From assembly GCF_030272615.1 (NCBI RefSeq), contig NC_081414.1, positions 814,844,569 to 814,908,568 of the forward strand: 64,000 nt of DNA. Reading direction: 5' to 3'. The position numbers and the translations under genes are program-made. Below are positions 20,101-31,225 of the stretch, one piece after another. The first letter of the stretch is position 1. Each line of letters opens with the position of its first letter. The DNA comes from Cryptomeria japonica. Taxonomy: Eukaryota > Streptophyta > Pinopsida > Cupressales > Cupressaceae. The notes under the pieces are model-generated. The model did no database searches and had not been told where the DNA came from. It saw only the letters and a list, made by a program, of their open reading frames with translations.

Positions 20101-21760
20101 TGTGTAGGGGAAAAAGCGAGACTAGGACAATGTACCCTAATCCTAACTTTGGACACACATTACAGAATACGAAAGAGCCTAGAGATATCGCACAATTGGC
20201 TACTTCTTTTGGTGAAAGAGAGAGCCATGGGATATCTATTAGGATTTCTATTCCCTTGTTGAAATTGAAAGCTAAAATGATACAAGTTCAAACCCTAACC
20301 TCAAAGTGTAAGTATGAACTAGTAACCAATTTGCAGAATTGAGATTAAGCAATGAACAACTGTAAATATAAGGATAAAATGAGAATGCAGATATGTACCC
20401 AGAGTCGAAATCAGACTGAAAATGTTCGGGATGGGGGCACGGGCTCCACTGTCCTGAAAACTGCACCGGAAACCACTGTTCTGCACCCTGAAACACTGTC
20501 TGGAAACTGTCGGAAAGCTATCTGTCCGGAGGACCAGGGCGCCCAGCGCCTCTGTCCCAGGGACCAGGGCACCCAGCGCCCCTGTCCTGGTAGGACCAGG
20601 GTGCCCAGCGCCCCTGTCCCGGTCTTCTGAGCTGCAATTGCACACAGAGTTCTATCTTTGTCTCCTCTTTCTGGATCTGTGTCCCGCGACGTCGTCCGAA
20701 TCCCGAAACCTGCAATAATATCTGAAAAGGGGGAAGGGCGGCTATATAGGGTTTTACCTTATTCAAACCCCCGCTTCGGTGATTTCCACCTCCATGAATA
20801 GCCAAGTTGTTTTGTAAAATGTATTGTGTGTGCAGACCTAGTGTGTGTGCAAGGTCCAAAATGCAAGAAAGCAAACTAGAGCAACCTAGAAAGTAAACCC
20901 TAATTGCTTGTAAAAGATAATGCAAATGCTCTAAATCAAGATGCAATGTGATATAAAGCATGAACAAATGATATATCAAAGCTTATGTAAGGACATGAAA
21001 ACAATATGAAATCATACCCAACCCTCAAGGGAGGAGTACAAGCCAATCTTCAGTCGGTAATCTCCTATTGTTCTTCAATGTCTTCCAAGACCTAATTGGA
21101 TGAATGAATGAATTTGATAGATGCTTAATAGAATGATGTTGAGTGTTGTTGAAGTCTTCAAAGATCTGTTCTTTCGTTGCATCTGAAGTTCCTGGAAACA
21201 AAAATCGGATCCCTTCAAATGAGGAAAGAGAGCTTTTATGTATGAAACCCTAGGTCGTAAATTCGTATTTTGGCCGACCTAGAGATTGAATATCCCGCCA
21301 ATTTCTTGGGGTTAAGCTTTATTTTATGATTGGATCGTGCTCCCAAAATTTCGGGAAAAATGTCCGGGACCATGTTGCATGGGCGCCATGGTCCCGACAA
21401 CTTTTCACCAAATTTTCAGGGCCGTCGGATATGATGATTTTAGAGAGAATCCCGAAGTTACAGGTGATTTCGAGATGTTTAGACCCCAAAACCAAGCCCC
21501 CAAGTTCGAAATAGGACTTAATTAGGGTTTTTGATTAAGTGATGTATTGCAAGAATGAAATGCGAAGGACGCGCTTTAGTGAAAGGGCCCAACTTTATGA
21601 TGTAGAGAATGATGAAATAAGACCTTAGACCTAATTAATTTGATCAATTAAGTGCTTAAGGAGAAAATGCAATGCAGAATGCAAAATGCACTAAGGCGGG
21701 TGCTAAACTAGGTGCGAAATTGTACCACCCTAGAGAGTGCGTACAATTTACGACACTACA
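20101..21760 (-). repeat. Element C 5' LTR
   Basis: In the element's own orientation it starts at 21760 (TGTAGTGTCG) and ends at 20101. It holds a TATA-like CTATATAG (20742-20749), three roughly 31-bp GC-rich units (about 20530-20625, core CAGGGCGCCCAGCGCC) and an inverted repeat around CGGGACCATG...CATGGTCCCG near 21365-21396. Confidence 0.92.
20743..20748 (-). promoter_or_regulatory. Candidate TATA box in the element C 5' LTR
   Basis: CTATATAG is embedded in GC-rich sequence and conserved in both LTRs. If used on the minus strand it would place the transcript start about 30 bp lower, leaving R-U5 of about 600 bp before the primer site. The motif is nearly palindromic, so strand use is inferred from the element's orientation. 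Confidence 0.4.
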
Positions 21761-21765
21761 CTATG

Positions 21766-21923
21766 TTTTACCAATAGTGCCCTGATTTGGACCGATGATA
21801 CTGTTTACTAGTTAAGTGCAGTGTTTGCAGTCAAACTGGTTTAGGAAAAGTTCTTTTGTCTGTACTGATTCACCCCCCCCTCTTAGTACCAATTTGGTAC
21901 TAATTGTTCATCATTATTCATCA
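21766..21923 (+). repeat. Copia B 3' LTR, second piece
   Basis: This completes the Copia B LTR after element C. It aligns base for base with about 2860-3020 of the 5' LTR, including the C-run before TTAGTACC, and ends TTATTCATCA at 21923. TTGAA follows at 21924-21928. Confidence 0.92.
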
Positions 21924-21928
21924 TTGAA

Positions 21929-22766
21929 GACATTGGTTTGGAGTGGTGGACCCAGAATAGGTCTGGTGCCTATCTAGGTTATGGATTGGTATCATGCTAA
22001 CATGTACTCTACATGTTACCGGGATGTTTTACGATAATTTATGGATTTTTTATTGTTGTTTTGGTCTTAAAATGACATGGCATATCATTGTAATATGGAT
22101 CTATGTAATGATATTATTGTAATATCTTTTAGGTGGCTGACCTAATTGGTTTAGGCCTTAGGGTTTGTATAAAATGATGTAAGATCTCATTGTAGATTAT
22201 GGGTGTGGAATGTAATGTACAGATATTGTAATATCATTGAGGTAGAGGATTAGGTCGATCATTGCAGATCGAACTGGGATTAAGGAAGAGGTCAAACGCC
22301 TCTAGTACTAAGCTTAACTGAGATTGTAATCTAGCATGGTAGATTCTATCTCTAGTAGTTCATTATTCTTGGTTGTTACCCATTTATCTTGAGGTGGTTT
22401 TAACCTTTATAGTTAGTGAGATTCTTTTGTAATGAGCAGTACGCTCTAGGCAGTGTGCCTTCCTGCATGTGCAGGCCCCTCATTGTAACACATACTTTCT
22501 GTAGAAGTATCATCTTACTGTGGCACCATGGTTTTTCCCTTTCTAGGTTTTTCACATACAAATCATGGTGTTATGTGGTATGGTTGATTTGCATTGATTA
22601 TATGTTTAATTGTTAAGTTGCATTGTTTACCGGCATTTGTTTCTGCTTTACCGATACTTAATATGGTTTAAGGTTATTAAGTGGATTAAATGCTATAATC
22701 TTTTAACAACTGATTCAACCCCTCCCCCCCCCCCCCTCTCTCAGTTGTTCACCGGTTATCCTAACA
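21929..22766 (+). repeat. Copia A 3' LTR, second piece
   Basis: This continues the Copia A LTR after Copia B. It contains a TATA-box candidate (TATAAAA, 22168-22174) and a long C-run followed by TCTCAGTTGTTC near the end. That layout parallels the CCCCC-TTAGTACC tail of the Copia B LTR. It ends CTAACA at 22766, complementary to the TGTTAG start at 1151. Confidence 0.72.
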
Positions 22767-23329
22767 GTATCTTGTCAGTTTTAAATTGAAATCCCAATTG
22801 TCAAATGTAAAGGCACCATGCACAGTTTGTATTCTACCAATTTATCTCCACAAAAAAATAAAACAAGTTTTTCCAAATATATCCAATTTGTACCATATTT
22901 TGTTAGTATTTATTTTATCCAGTAGATTTTTTGGACAACATTGTGTTATATAGACAAGTTTCTTTTCTATCTAGGCAACGTAGCTATGTTAATTAAAGAA
23001 ATGCTTCATGTTTTTAAGTCTCATTTAATTAAAAACTTAATATATCAGTGAAAGTGGTGATGCATAGTAGTGGCAATAAGGTATCTTTCATGAGTGCATT
23101 TTCTAAGAAATTTATGGAGATGGTTGAAGAAATTGTTGAATACCAAGCCAAAAATTTTGAGGAGGAAGGTACAGTTGCTATAGCCTTAAAGGGCTTGAAG
23201 ATTTAAGAGGGAAGTTTTTGATGTTTGATCTACTAGAAATGAGGAAGTTTTTTATTGTACCAAAGGCTATAGTTTTTTATGTGAGCAAAGCATATGTGCT
23301 TTCTATATGGGTTATTACTTGTTTTTGAT
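22767..23329. other. AT-rich spacer
   Basis: This follows the Copia A LTR end. It is unique-looking AT-rich DNA, and I see no gene or repeat in it. Confidence 0.5.
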
Positions 23330-24199
23330 AAAAAAGAAGCCAAAAATAGGGAGCTGAACCAGAGCACAAAGCAAGTCTCAAAGAGAGCATTAACAACACA
23401 TTAACATCAACCAATGACAGAGAATCATCCAATCCACATATTAACTATCAAAAACATATTCCACCTACTATTATAGAAAATCACAAGATTGATGGCAATC
23501 CTGTCCATGTAAAATTTGAAAATGCAGATATCCACAAAGAAACCAACACTAAACCAATTAACCCTAGTGCTAAGGATATTGTTCTTATGACAGTACCTGG
23601 AAATAAAAAAAGTCTTAAAAAGCCACACAACACTGATGAGGAAATTAAACAAAACCAAGATCCAATAGATCCAGTAACAAAACCATAAGCAAAAATGGAG
23701 AAAGGCACCCATTATTCATTTTTTCCAGTTTCCATGTGCTAGGAAAGCAACAGTCTATTCCAATCATCCGCAAGGAACTCGAAGAGGTCCTTCATGGTGT
23801 CACCTCCCAAACCTCCCTCTTTCTCTTTTTCTTGATGCGAAAGATAGAGTAGTGGTTGAGGGATGCATGACCTTCAGGGAAAATTTCACAATTCTATTGA
23901 AATGCTTGTCTAGAGTTTCAAGCTTCTTTTTAACATTGTTCATATCCTCGAAAATGGCTTTATAGCTCGCACATTGGATAGCCTCCACCTTTTAACCTCC
24001 ATCAACAAGCAACTTGAATGCCCTCAGACTTCCTCCCATCTTCCTCATAGATCTTTTTACCTTTAGCATGCATGAGGGGAAGTAGTAGATAAAGGGGAGA
24101 TGTTCTTACTGTCTTCTTGCAAAGTCCTAGAGTCAGGAGTGCATTGGTGTCCAACTTAGAGGACTCTGAAATATCTGTGGCCTCCATGTCAATAATCAT
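23330..24199 (-). pseudogene. Decayed LINE-like or gene-like fragment
   Basis: On the minus strand two short frames show protein-like composition. One starts at 24199 (MEATDISESSKLDTNALL). The other is a coiled-coil-like run (EDMNNVKKKLETLDKHFNRI, about 23930). They are followed by GT-rich sequence and a tail ending TTTTTTATCAAAAAC, reminiscent of plant LINE 3' ends. No reverse transcriptase or endonuclease motif is visible. The assignment is weak. Confidence 0.3.
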
Positions 24200-27100
24200 T
24201 TGTGGCCTCCATGTTATTACTTGTTGTGATGCTATGGTGACACAAATTTGTTCATGTGCATGTTAAATAATCATTTAAAGGTCAAGACTCAAGGTTGTCA
24301 AAGTCAAGGTAGCAATTTTTTTTTTTTTACTTTAATTAATCTTTTCTAAGGTTCATGACAGATAAAATACATGTATCCATTATTGTCACACCCCACATGT
24401 TTTTCTATTATAGAAAATGTTGCTATCTCTATGTAATTTCTATTAGTTTGTTTAAACTTTTGAGTTGATAGTTACTATTGTTGGAACTCTAGCTTCAATA
24501 ATTTTCCAAATTTGAGTGTAAAGTATTACTATTGGATGTTTGATTCCATATTATTACAACACAAAGTCCAAGAAAAATTTATACATAGAATGAATTCTCA
24601 ATGGTCCTTTGTCCACCTGTGAAAAAATACAACACCAACATGAATAGATTCAATATGGTTGAAAGATAAGTAATGTCACATAAGAACACTTGCACGCACA
24701 CAAACAAAATAAAATTTAACTCAAGACTATCATACAATACAAAAGGTCTGGTAAACAATGTAAAATAAATAGTTCCATGTGCATAATAACAATAAGATTT
24801 CATTCATTTAAATATGATTGGATTGTGGTGGATGAATATTTTTATTGAGTTTTTTGTTTGATTGTATATCTAGAAACAATTTGATTGAAAGATAGATGAC
24901 CAAATTTGAAGTCTTTGGTAGGTTAAGTTACATCATTTAGAAAGAAGGTTTGGTGTGGCAAAACACCCACACCCAAGAGTCTATCCAAGCAAATTCATGG
25001 GCTTGCCTATTGAATTTTTATGATGGCAAAATTAGCTACAAAATTCTTTCATTAATAGAAAATTTTCCATGACAAATTTTTATTGTTCCATCGCACCAAA
25101 ATATTTTTATTATGAATACTAGCATATAACATGAAATGTTTCTCACATTGAGGCCAAAAATGAAAATGGGAAGTCTTGTCTGCTCAGACAAGGTTCACAT
25201 TTTTTAAAACTCCTCTTTATTTGATGACGAAAAAATGATAAGGAGTGTTTCTTTCTTTGAGGTTTGCATTCAAATTTTGGAGATTGCAAATCATGAGATT
25301 TTTTCAATTATTAAAATTGTATAGATAATTCTAGATTCAAAAATGAATAAAACTAAGTCCCAAATTGATGTCAAAATAAAGTTCCCCCAACAAAATTTAT
25401 TTATTAGGTAGTGTCCTGAATTTGTAGGTTATAGATTTATTAAAACAAATACTTTTTCTTGTAAAATGGATAGTGAAATTAGGGTTTCATAAAAAAATTG
25501 GTGTCCTTATTTTTTCTATTTCAAGCAATAAAATAAACAATTTTAATGCCTTGAAAGTGGGGAAAATGAGGGTTTTGATTGAGATTTTTAGTAAAATAAA
25601 TTTTTAGATTCAAAATATCATACAAGCTTCTCAAAGTATGCAAGGGAAATATATATGAGAGAGAGTTCCAATTTATTGATATATTATGTTTATATATTGA
25701 CCTAAGGCTTCTACCAGGGTTATGTTGACGATTACATGACTGCTATCAAAATTTGTCAAATAAAAAAATTAAATTTAGGTGTTTCTTTGTGTCTTAATTT
25801 TAGTTTGTCCATTGTTACAAAGTTCAAAATTTGCAGGTTTAGGAGACTGCATATCAATGTTGAATCACGAGGAAATAAGAAATGTTCTATTATGTTTCTC
25901 AGAGCTTTAGAGAGTTGTGAAGAAACAATTGTCCTCTATGTACTGACATTTGATGTAATGAATTAAACATAGTGAAATATATAATTTAAAAAAAAAGAAA
26001 CTTAAATTTTCCACCTACTATGAATAAGATACATTAATATTTTTGTTCAAATTTTTTAATTTAATATGATAATTAACTAAATAGAAGGAAAAAAACAAAA
26101 AAACAACAAGAATGCAATGATGGCATTAATATTCCTACCTAACAAGAAACTAAAAATTGTGAAATATAAAAAGCAAAGAACTTTATGAAAATAAAAAATA
26201 TTTGTACTGGAAGGAAAAGTTATGTGATAAATTGAAGATGATTTCTTCCCTTCGCACTTTCCCAATTTTTTCTAAAATTGGAGCCCAAGCTCCACTTTCT
26301 TGGTGTTATTTACATTCCAATTATTACATTGGTCAAAGTTCTATCTCGACATTCCAATTGTAAAGAAATCCCTCTCTTAGAAATCCCTCTCTTAGGACAC
26401 TTTCATTGGGGGGACCAGGCCTGGAATTTGACAGTCACACCTACCTGTCATATGAATTTTTGATGATGGTTTAGTCATTTCAATGCCTTTCATTTGACGT
26501 TTTAAGAAAAATATTAACTCTCAAAAAGTATAAAAGTAGAAGATTGAAGCCACACCAAAATGCAATGCACATATTTCTTGGGAAGAAAGGAAAATCATTG
26601 TCTTATGAGAAAATAATGATAAATTAGTAATATATGCAAAAGTCTTAATTTTTTTCTAAATTAATACATTAATATATATTATATATTAACATTAAATAAT
26701 AATCAATTAATAATTACTACTTTAGTAATAATAAACATTAAAATTTTAAAATTATATATTATGACAAGTTTCTATATCAATCTTATTAAATATATTTAAA
26801 AAATTATATTGACTAAGTTTCTAAATTCATATATAAAAAAATAGAATATATTGTAAAAATTCATATTAAAATATTTTATCAATTATATTCTATCGTTTCA
26901 ATTATAACAAGTTTCTAAATTCATATGAAAAAAAAGAACTATTCTAAAAAATCATATTAAAATATTATAAAATTAGAAACAACTACATTCTTCCATTTCT
27001 AAATATTCTAAATAAATTTGTATTTTTATTATAAACATTCTAAACTAATATATATCAATAATATAAATTAGAATATTCTCTGATATATATTACCTACTAT

Positions 27101-28312
27101 ATTTTTTTACGGTTTATTTATAATCTGAAGTGTCATCTATACGATTTAAAAAAAAATAGCATGTCAATACATACATTCTACTAATTTTTTAAGCTATCAA
27201 ATACAATTCAAAAGTTAAAAAACAATCATTTAACCTGTCAAATTTTAGGCCTAGGGCGACAATGCATGTGGATGCATCATGTGACAGTACTTTAATTTTG
27301 GAAAGAGACACGAGAAGTGATAAGCGTCTTTTATGGGCATATAAAAGTTTTATGCTGGAAATCGTATTTAATTAATGGATGTGATTTTATTTGCATTGAA
27401 ATTATATTCTTTCATCATTGGAAGGGTTTATAATTTAATTAATGGATGTGTGTATACATCTGTGCATAGTTAATCTCTTGGTTAAGTTTTTCTTGAAAAA
27501 AAAATAAAAATCATGTTATATAAGTTTGATGAAGAATTCTGTCATTGGAGAAAGCAAATTTGGTAATGGGCTTCTGAATTATTCACCAAACAAAATCTTA
27601 CAAGGCTCTTTTGTCTCAATTCAAGTTTTACTTTTGATATTTTTAACCATCCTCATTGTTTTATTTATGTGGTCTTATAACATTGACTGAACTTTAATAT
27701 AGGGATAAGCAGACATAAACATTTAAGGAAATTGTACCTTGAAAAAAAAATCAAAACACTCTGGAAATTAAAGATCAAATAAAATATTCCATCAAACACA
27801 AGAATATAACTTTCTTACACCACCTAAATTACATGTTATACCCATATCAAACTTAGATTAGACAATCATTTCAGCTACATATGAATATTGGTTAAACTTT
27901 TCTAGATCAGAAATAGATGATATTGTCATGGTTTCTTTCCCTACTCAATTTAAATAGAATTTTACCTATTGCATGTTTGATAGTATTTCTATTTAATAAA
28001 TATATATATATGTATTTATACAAATATTTTTTTTAAAACAAAAAAAAAAAACATTGGGTTTACAATGAGTTTTTGTTGCACAATTGATACATTTTCTATT
28101 TTTTTTTTTAAACAAAACAAATATCTTCATAAAATATAATAGAATTTCTCTTTTTGTGTTTTTAGAATTAAAAAACATTTCTTTTATCAAATTTATAACA
28201 ATAATAACATCTTTTTTGGTTTAGTTTTTCTTTTTGTTATTTAAAAATATTGTCTCCATAAAATATAATAGAAATTCTGTTTTTTGTTTTTAAAATATAT
28301 TAAATTTTTATA
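24200..28312. other. AT-rich intergenic spacer
   Basis: This long AT-rich stretch has only short chance frames. The part 26640-27240 is almost pure A/T. I see no gene, RNA gene or clear repeat. Confidence 0.5.
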
Positions 28313-28400
28313 GGGGATGACCCCACAATGTAGTGGTTTGTGAGCCTACTACATGAGATGTCTTGGGTTCGAGTATACTGACTAGTTCTTAACTGACTTA
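28313..28400 (+). repeat. Possible tRNA-derived SINE fragment
   Basis: GGGATGACCCCACAATGTAGTGGTTTG is followed about 40 bases on by GGGTTCGAGTAT. This resembles an A box and a B box (consensus GGTTCGANTCC) at tRNA-like spacing. Poly-A and T-rich sequence follows. The match to the boxes is partial and no target-site duplication was found. Confidence 0.35.
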
Positions 28401-28523
28401 TAAAAAAAAAATTAATTCTATAAAATTAATTAAAAAAAAATTAATTTTATAAAATTAATAAAAAAATACAATTTGTTTTGTTTTTTTATTTATTTTTATT
28501 TTGTTTATATTAACAGATTATAA

Positions 28524-29659
28524 TGTAATGGAGGGAATTTGTCACCTCAAAGATGACGAATCCTCAAGAACAAATTGTCCTTATGATTACCTCTGTGAAT
28601 TGGCGCTAAGATGAGCCAGGGGATAACAAATTTTTACAAGGAGCGTCAGCCACCCAAGAAGCATCTTTGGACGGCTCTGAAAAGCCTCTGTCCTCAGGAC
28701 GAGCACGTGGAGTTGGGATACCAGCGTGGCGCATTGTTGTATTGTATGGATGGAAGGCAGAGTCTGAGCAGAAAGTCCTAGACGCGCTAACATAACTTAT
28801 AAAATAACTAAACAATATTGGAAATTATGAAAAAAATACAGATTACAAAACTGAATAAGGAAAATACTAGAGAACAAAGAAATATCACAACCGGTCCACG
28901 CTGTGAAGCATCCCGCAAGATAATCTCCTCTTCATGAAGATATGCCTACACACATGCAAGAGAGAAAATGTTGGGGGTTGTGTTTTGGAGTTTGCGTAAG
29001 TCAAACCCCCATTTTGGTGTTTCCACCTCCACGGACAACCCAAAAATCTACGGGAAAGGAAGATGATAAAGAAGTTTACAAAGAAGAATATAAAGACCAA
29101 TAGAAAGACAATACTATGCGATTTGATAATTGAAAAATAAATGAGATATCGAAAGCGTAGGATAAAGTTAGATTACCCCCCTAGTGCTTGGAAAGTTTTG
29201 GTATGCTTGGTAAACTTGGTAGCTTGATGATGTTACGACAATGGTGGTGGTGTCTCCAAGAGCTTCAATTCCCAAGAACAAGTCTCCAATATGCCAAAAG
29301 ATCCCTTGGAAATGTCCCAAAATCAAGGATATAGGCTAAGAGATGAGCCTGAATGTTAGTGGCCACACAAGAAGACATTACGATTCCTTCCTGGCACGAG
29401 TCGTAACGTCCCAACGACCACCTGCTGGTTGGAAGGTTGGTAGGATGGTAGTGCACCATGCAGACATCTCCACGATGCATCTACGTCCTACAAATCTGTC
29501 AGATTGACAAAGTTTGTAATGCCTCTAGGGAAGCTGACATGGACTTCTTCGATGGACAAAAGGATAAATTGGTGAGCCTGTCCTCCAAGCAGTGTGGGGG
29601 AGGTACCACATGTCGTAATTTCCACTAAGGGTGATGAGGGTGATATTTTTTAGTCTACA
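28524..29659 (-). repeat. Element D 3' LTR
   Basis: The right end is set by TCTACA at 29654-29659, followed by the polypurine tract. The left end (TGTAATGG at 28524) is a guess from TG...CA ends. Internal blocks match the element C LTR in order, but most of the sequence has diverged. Confidence 0.55.
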
Positions 29660-29676
29660 TGTTGCCCCCACTTTAG
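29660..29676 (-). other. Element D polypurine tract
   Basis: Plus-strand TGTTGCCCCCACTTTAG differs from the element C tract only in its LTR-proximal bases. It fixes the minus orientation of D. Confidence 0.6.
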
Positions 29677-30007
29677 AAAGCATGTCTTTGTTAAGAGATG
29701 TGAAGCTAAACTAGGAAAGTTAGAAGATGTGAAGTGGAGAAAATATCATGATAAGGAAGTAGATGCTCGTTGATTAGACAAAGTTGCCCCTGGTGATATC
29801 ATGCTAGAATTTTGGAATAGAAATTAGTACTTGGAACATCAACAAAATGCTAGATACACTCTAGCTTGATGGATGATAAGATATGATAAAGAAGTTGGAA
29901 CAAAGCACAATAAGAACAAGCCTCATCGTGGAGGAAAGTCCCTGATGATGAGAAGATACAAGATAGGGGTCACCATTGGTACAAGATATGTCGATACGGT
30001 TAGCATG

Positions 30008-30345
30008 ATACTCCATGCCAAGAGCCATATGATAGGGTGTAATAAGTCGGTATGGATGACCATATGATAGGGCAAGTTGGAATGCTGATATGGATAACCA
30101 TGGGAAAATTGGAACGTCGATATGGATAACCATATGATAGGACAAATTGGAACATCGATATAGATAACCATATGATAGGGCAAATTGGAACTCCAATATA
30201 GATAACCATATGATAGGGAAAAATGATATACTGACATGGGTAGTGAGGCACTGGATCACCATGCAATAGGGAAAATAAGTTATCTGGCATGGGTAGCGAC
30301 ATGCTAGATTGCCATGCGATAGGGAAATTGGAATTGGAACATAGT
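30008..30345. repeat. 38-bp minisatellite in element D
   Basis: About five units of 38 bp share GATAACCATATGATAGGGCA and TTGGAA. Longer, more diverged units of about 53 bp (with GGCATGGGTAG) follow at the right end. Confidence 0.8.
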
Positions 30346-30571
30346 AGATTGGCCTCTACAAAGGAAAGAAAGATGGTGCAGATTGGAAAGATGGTTTAGC
30401 CCCCATGAAGGAAATCTTTGGAACAGACCAAATGGTTTTTCCCCAACCTAGGTGATCTTGGAAAGAAAAGATCAAGTGGTTTGGCCCCCACCTAGGTGCA
30501 CATGATAAAGAAAATGCATGAAAAAGAATTAAAAAAGGCACAAATGCAGATATGATGATATGATACCCCCC

Positions 30572-30609
30572 CCTTAGAATGATATGGATGGAGGCATGTC
30601 ATTCTAAGG
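30572..30609. other. Element D hairpin beside a C-run
   Basis: A C-run at 30566-30573 overlaps a perfect 11-bp inverted repeat, CCTTAGAATGA (30572-30582) and TCATTCTAAGG (30599-30609), with a 16-base loop. The layout equals the element C hairpin at 10688-10726; the stem sequence is different. Confidence 0.65.
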
Positions 30610-30984
30610 AGAAGAAGAGTTGTGGCATGTCAACATAGCGAGATGTTTCTATGGAATGCCACCAAGAGATACTGACACATAAGTGTCCACAACATCAAAA
30701 AATGTAATGCAAGAGGATAGGGGGATCTGATAGTTTGGCATCAGAACTCAGCATTGTGTCAAGAAGACATATAATATTACTACGAGATGGGTGTATCATC
30801 ATAGTGCCAAATTTATCGGATCTGAAGAAGAGCATGAGAAGACAAAGATAAAAGAAAAATTTAGGTCAACATGAAAGAAAGCAAAGATCGCCCCCAATGC
30901 TTTGCATCTTTCTCGAATATTGAAAAACAAGATACGACAAATAGAAGGAGGTAAACAAATAGAGGAATGTGCACATCAAAAAAT

Positions 30985-31105
30985 CCCCTGTATCCGAATA
31001 CCTACGGAGTAACTTGGGTCCTTCAGGAGAGCACAATGGATAAAAAGAATCAACCTCTCATATCCAAGTACCTACAGAGTGACCTGGGTCCTCCGGGAGG
31101 TAACA
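30985..31105. repeat. Short direct repeat in element D
   Basis: Two copies of a unit of about 35-40 bp (TATCCGAATACCTACGGAGT and TATCCAAGTACCTACAGAGT, each followed by GACCTGGGTCCT or similar) lie about 70 bp apart. Confidence 0.6.
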
Positions 31106-31225
31106 GACAAATAAATCAAGAATGGGGAACACAACCACACACACATGCAAGTAGATAGAGATGAAAAATAAAGGTCCTAACGATCATCCCTTAGGAGGGG
31201 ATCGTATTGCAGGAGATCATCATCC

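Larger units (their letters stand above)
8797..21760 (-). mobile_element. Element C: Ty3/gypsy Tat-like retrotransposon carrying an antisense PMD gene
   Basis: This is a complete 12,964-bp element inside the Copia B 3' LTR, flanked by CTATG at 8792-8796 and 21761-21765. Both LTRs are 1660 bp, TGTGTAGG to CACTACA or CGCTACA in plus orientation. In minus orientation the order is LTR, tRNA-Trp primer site, gag-like/protease, G-patch-like linker, RT, degenerate RNase H, archaeal-type RNase H, integrase, spacer with an opposite-strand PMD gene, polypurine tract, LTR. The second RNase H and the weak first one are marks of the Tat clade. By eye the LTRs differ at about 40 positions with no net length change, so C is far younger than Copia B. 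Confidence 0.93.
1575..21923 (+). mobile_element. Copia B: complete but dead Ty1/copia element, hosting element C
   Basis: The element has a 5' LTR (1575-3020), tRNA-iMet primer site, gag-pro-int-RT-RH, polypurine tract and a 3' LTR (7425-8796 plus 21766-21923). TTGAA flanks it at 1570-1574 and 21924-21928. Without the nested gypsy element it would be about 7.4 kb. The domain order protease, integrase, RT, RNase H is the copia order. At least 17 in-frame stops and a frameshift make it non-functional. Confidence 0.92.
1..22766 (+). mobile_element. Copia A: outermost Ty1/copia element, 3' part, split by a nested insertion
   Basis: The element's 5' half lies outside the window. Its RT/RNase H tail is at 1-810, a polypurine tract at about 1138-1150, and its 3' LTR starts TGTTAG at 1151. 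That LTR is interrupted at 1574 by Copia B and resumes at 21929. It ends CTAACA at 22766, the exact inverted repeat of its start. Joined, the LTR is about 1262 bp. The stretch 811-1137 between pol and the tract holds no gene. Confidence 0.8.

Noticed and set aside
23425-23712. Hydrophobic minus-strand frames that could suggest a membrane protein
   Set aside because: GT-rich DNA gives Leu/Phe/Val-rich translations in several frames here. There is no start context or homologue, and it fits a LINE-like 3' tail better.
28587-29100. Short minus-strand frames in the element D LTR
   Set aside because: They lie inside a diverged LTR and have no domain.
29861-30302. Minus-strand frames of 100-133 codons over the 38-bp minisatellite
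   Set aside because: They are repeat translations in three frames (PYHMVI-type words) and not a gene.
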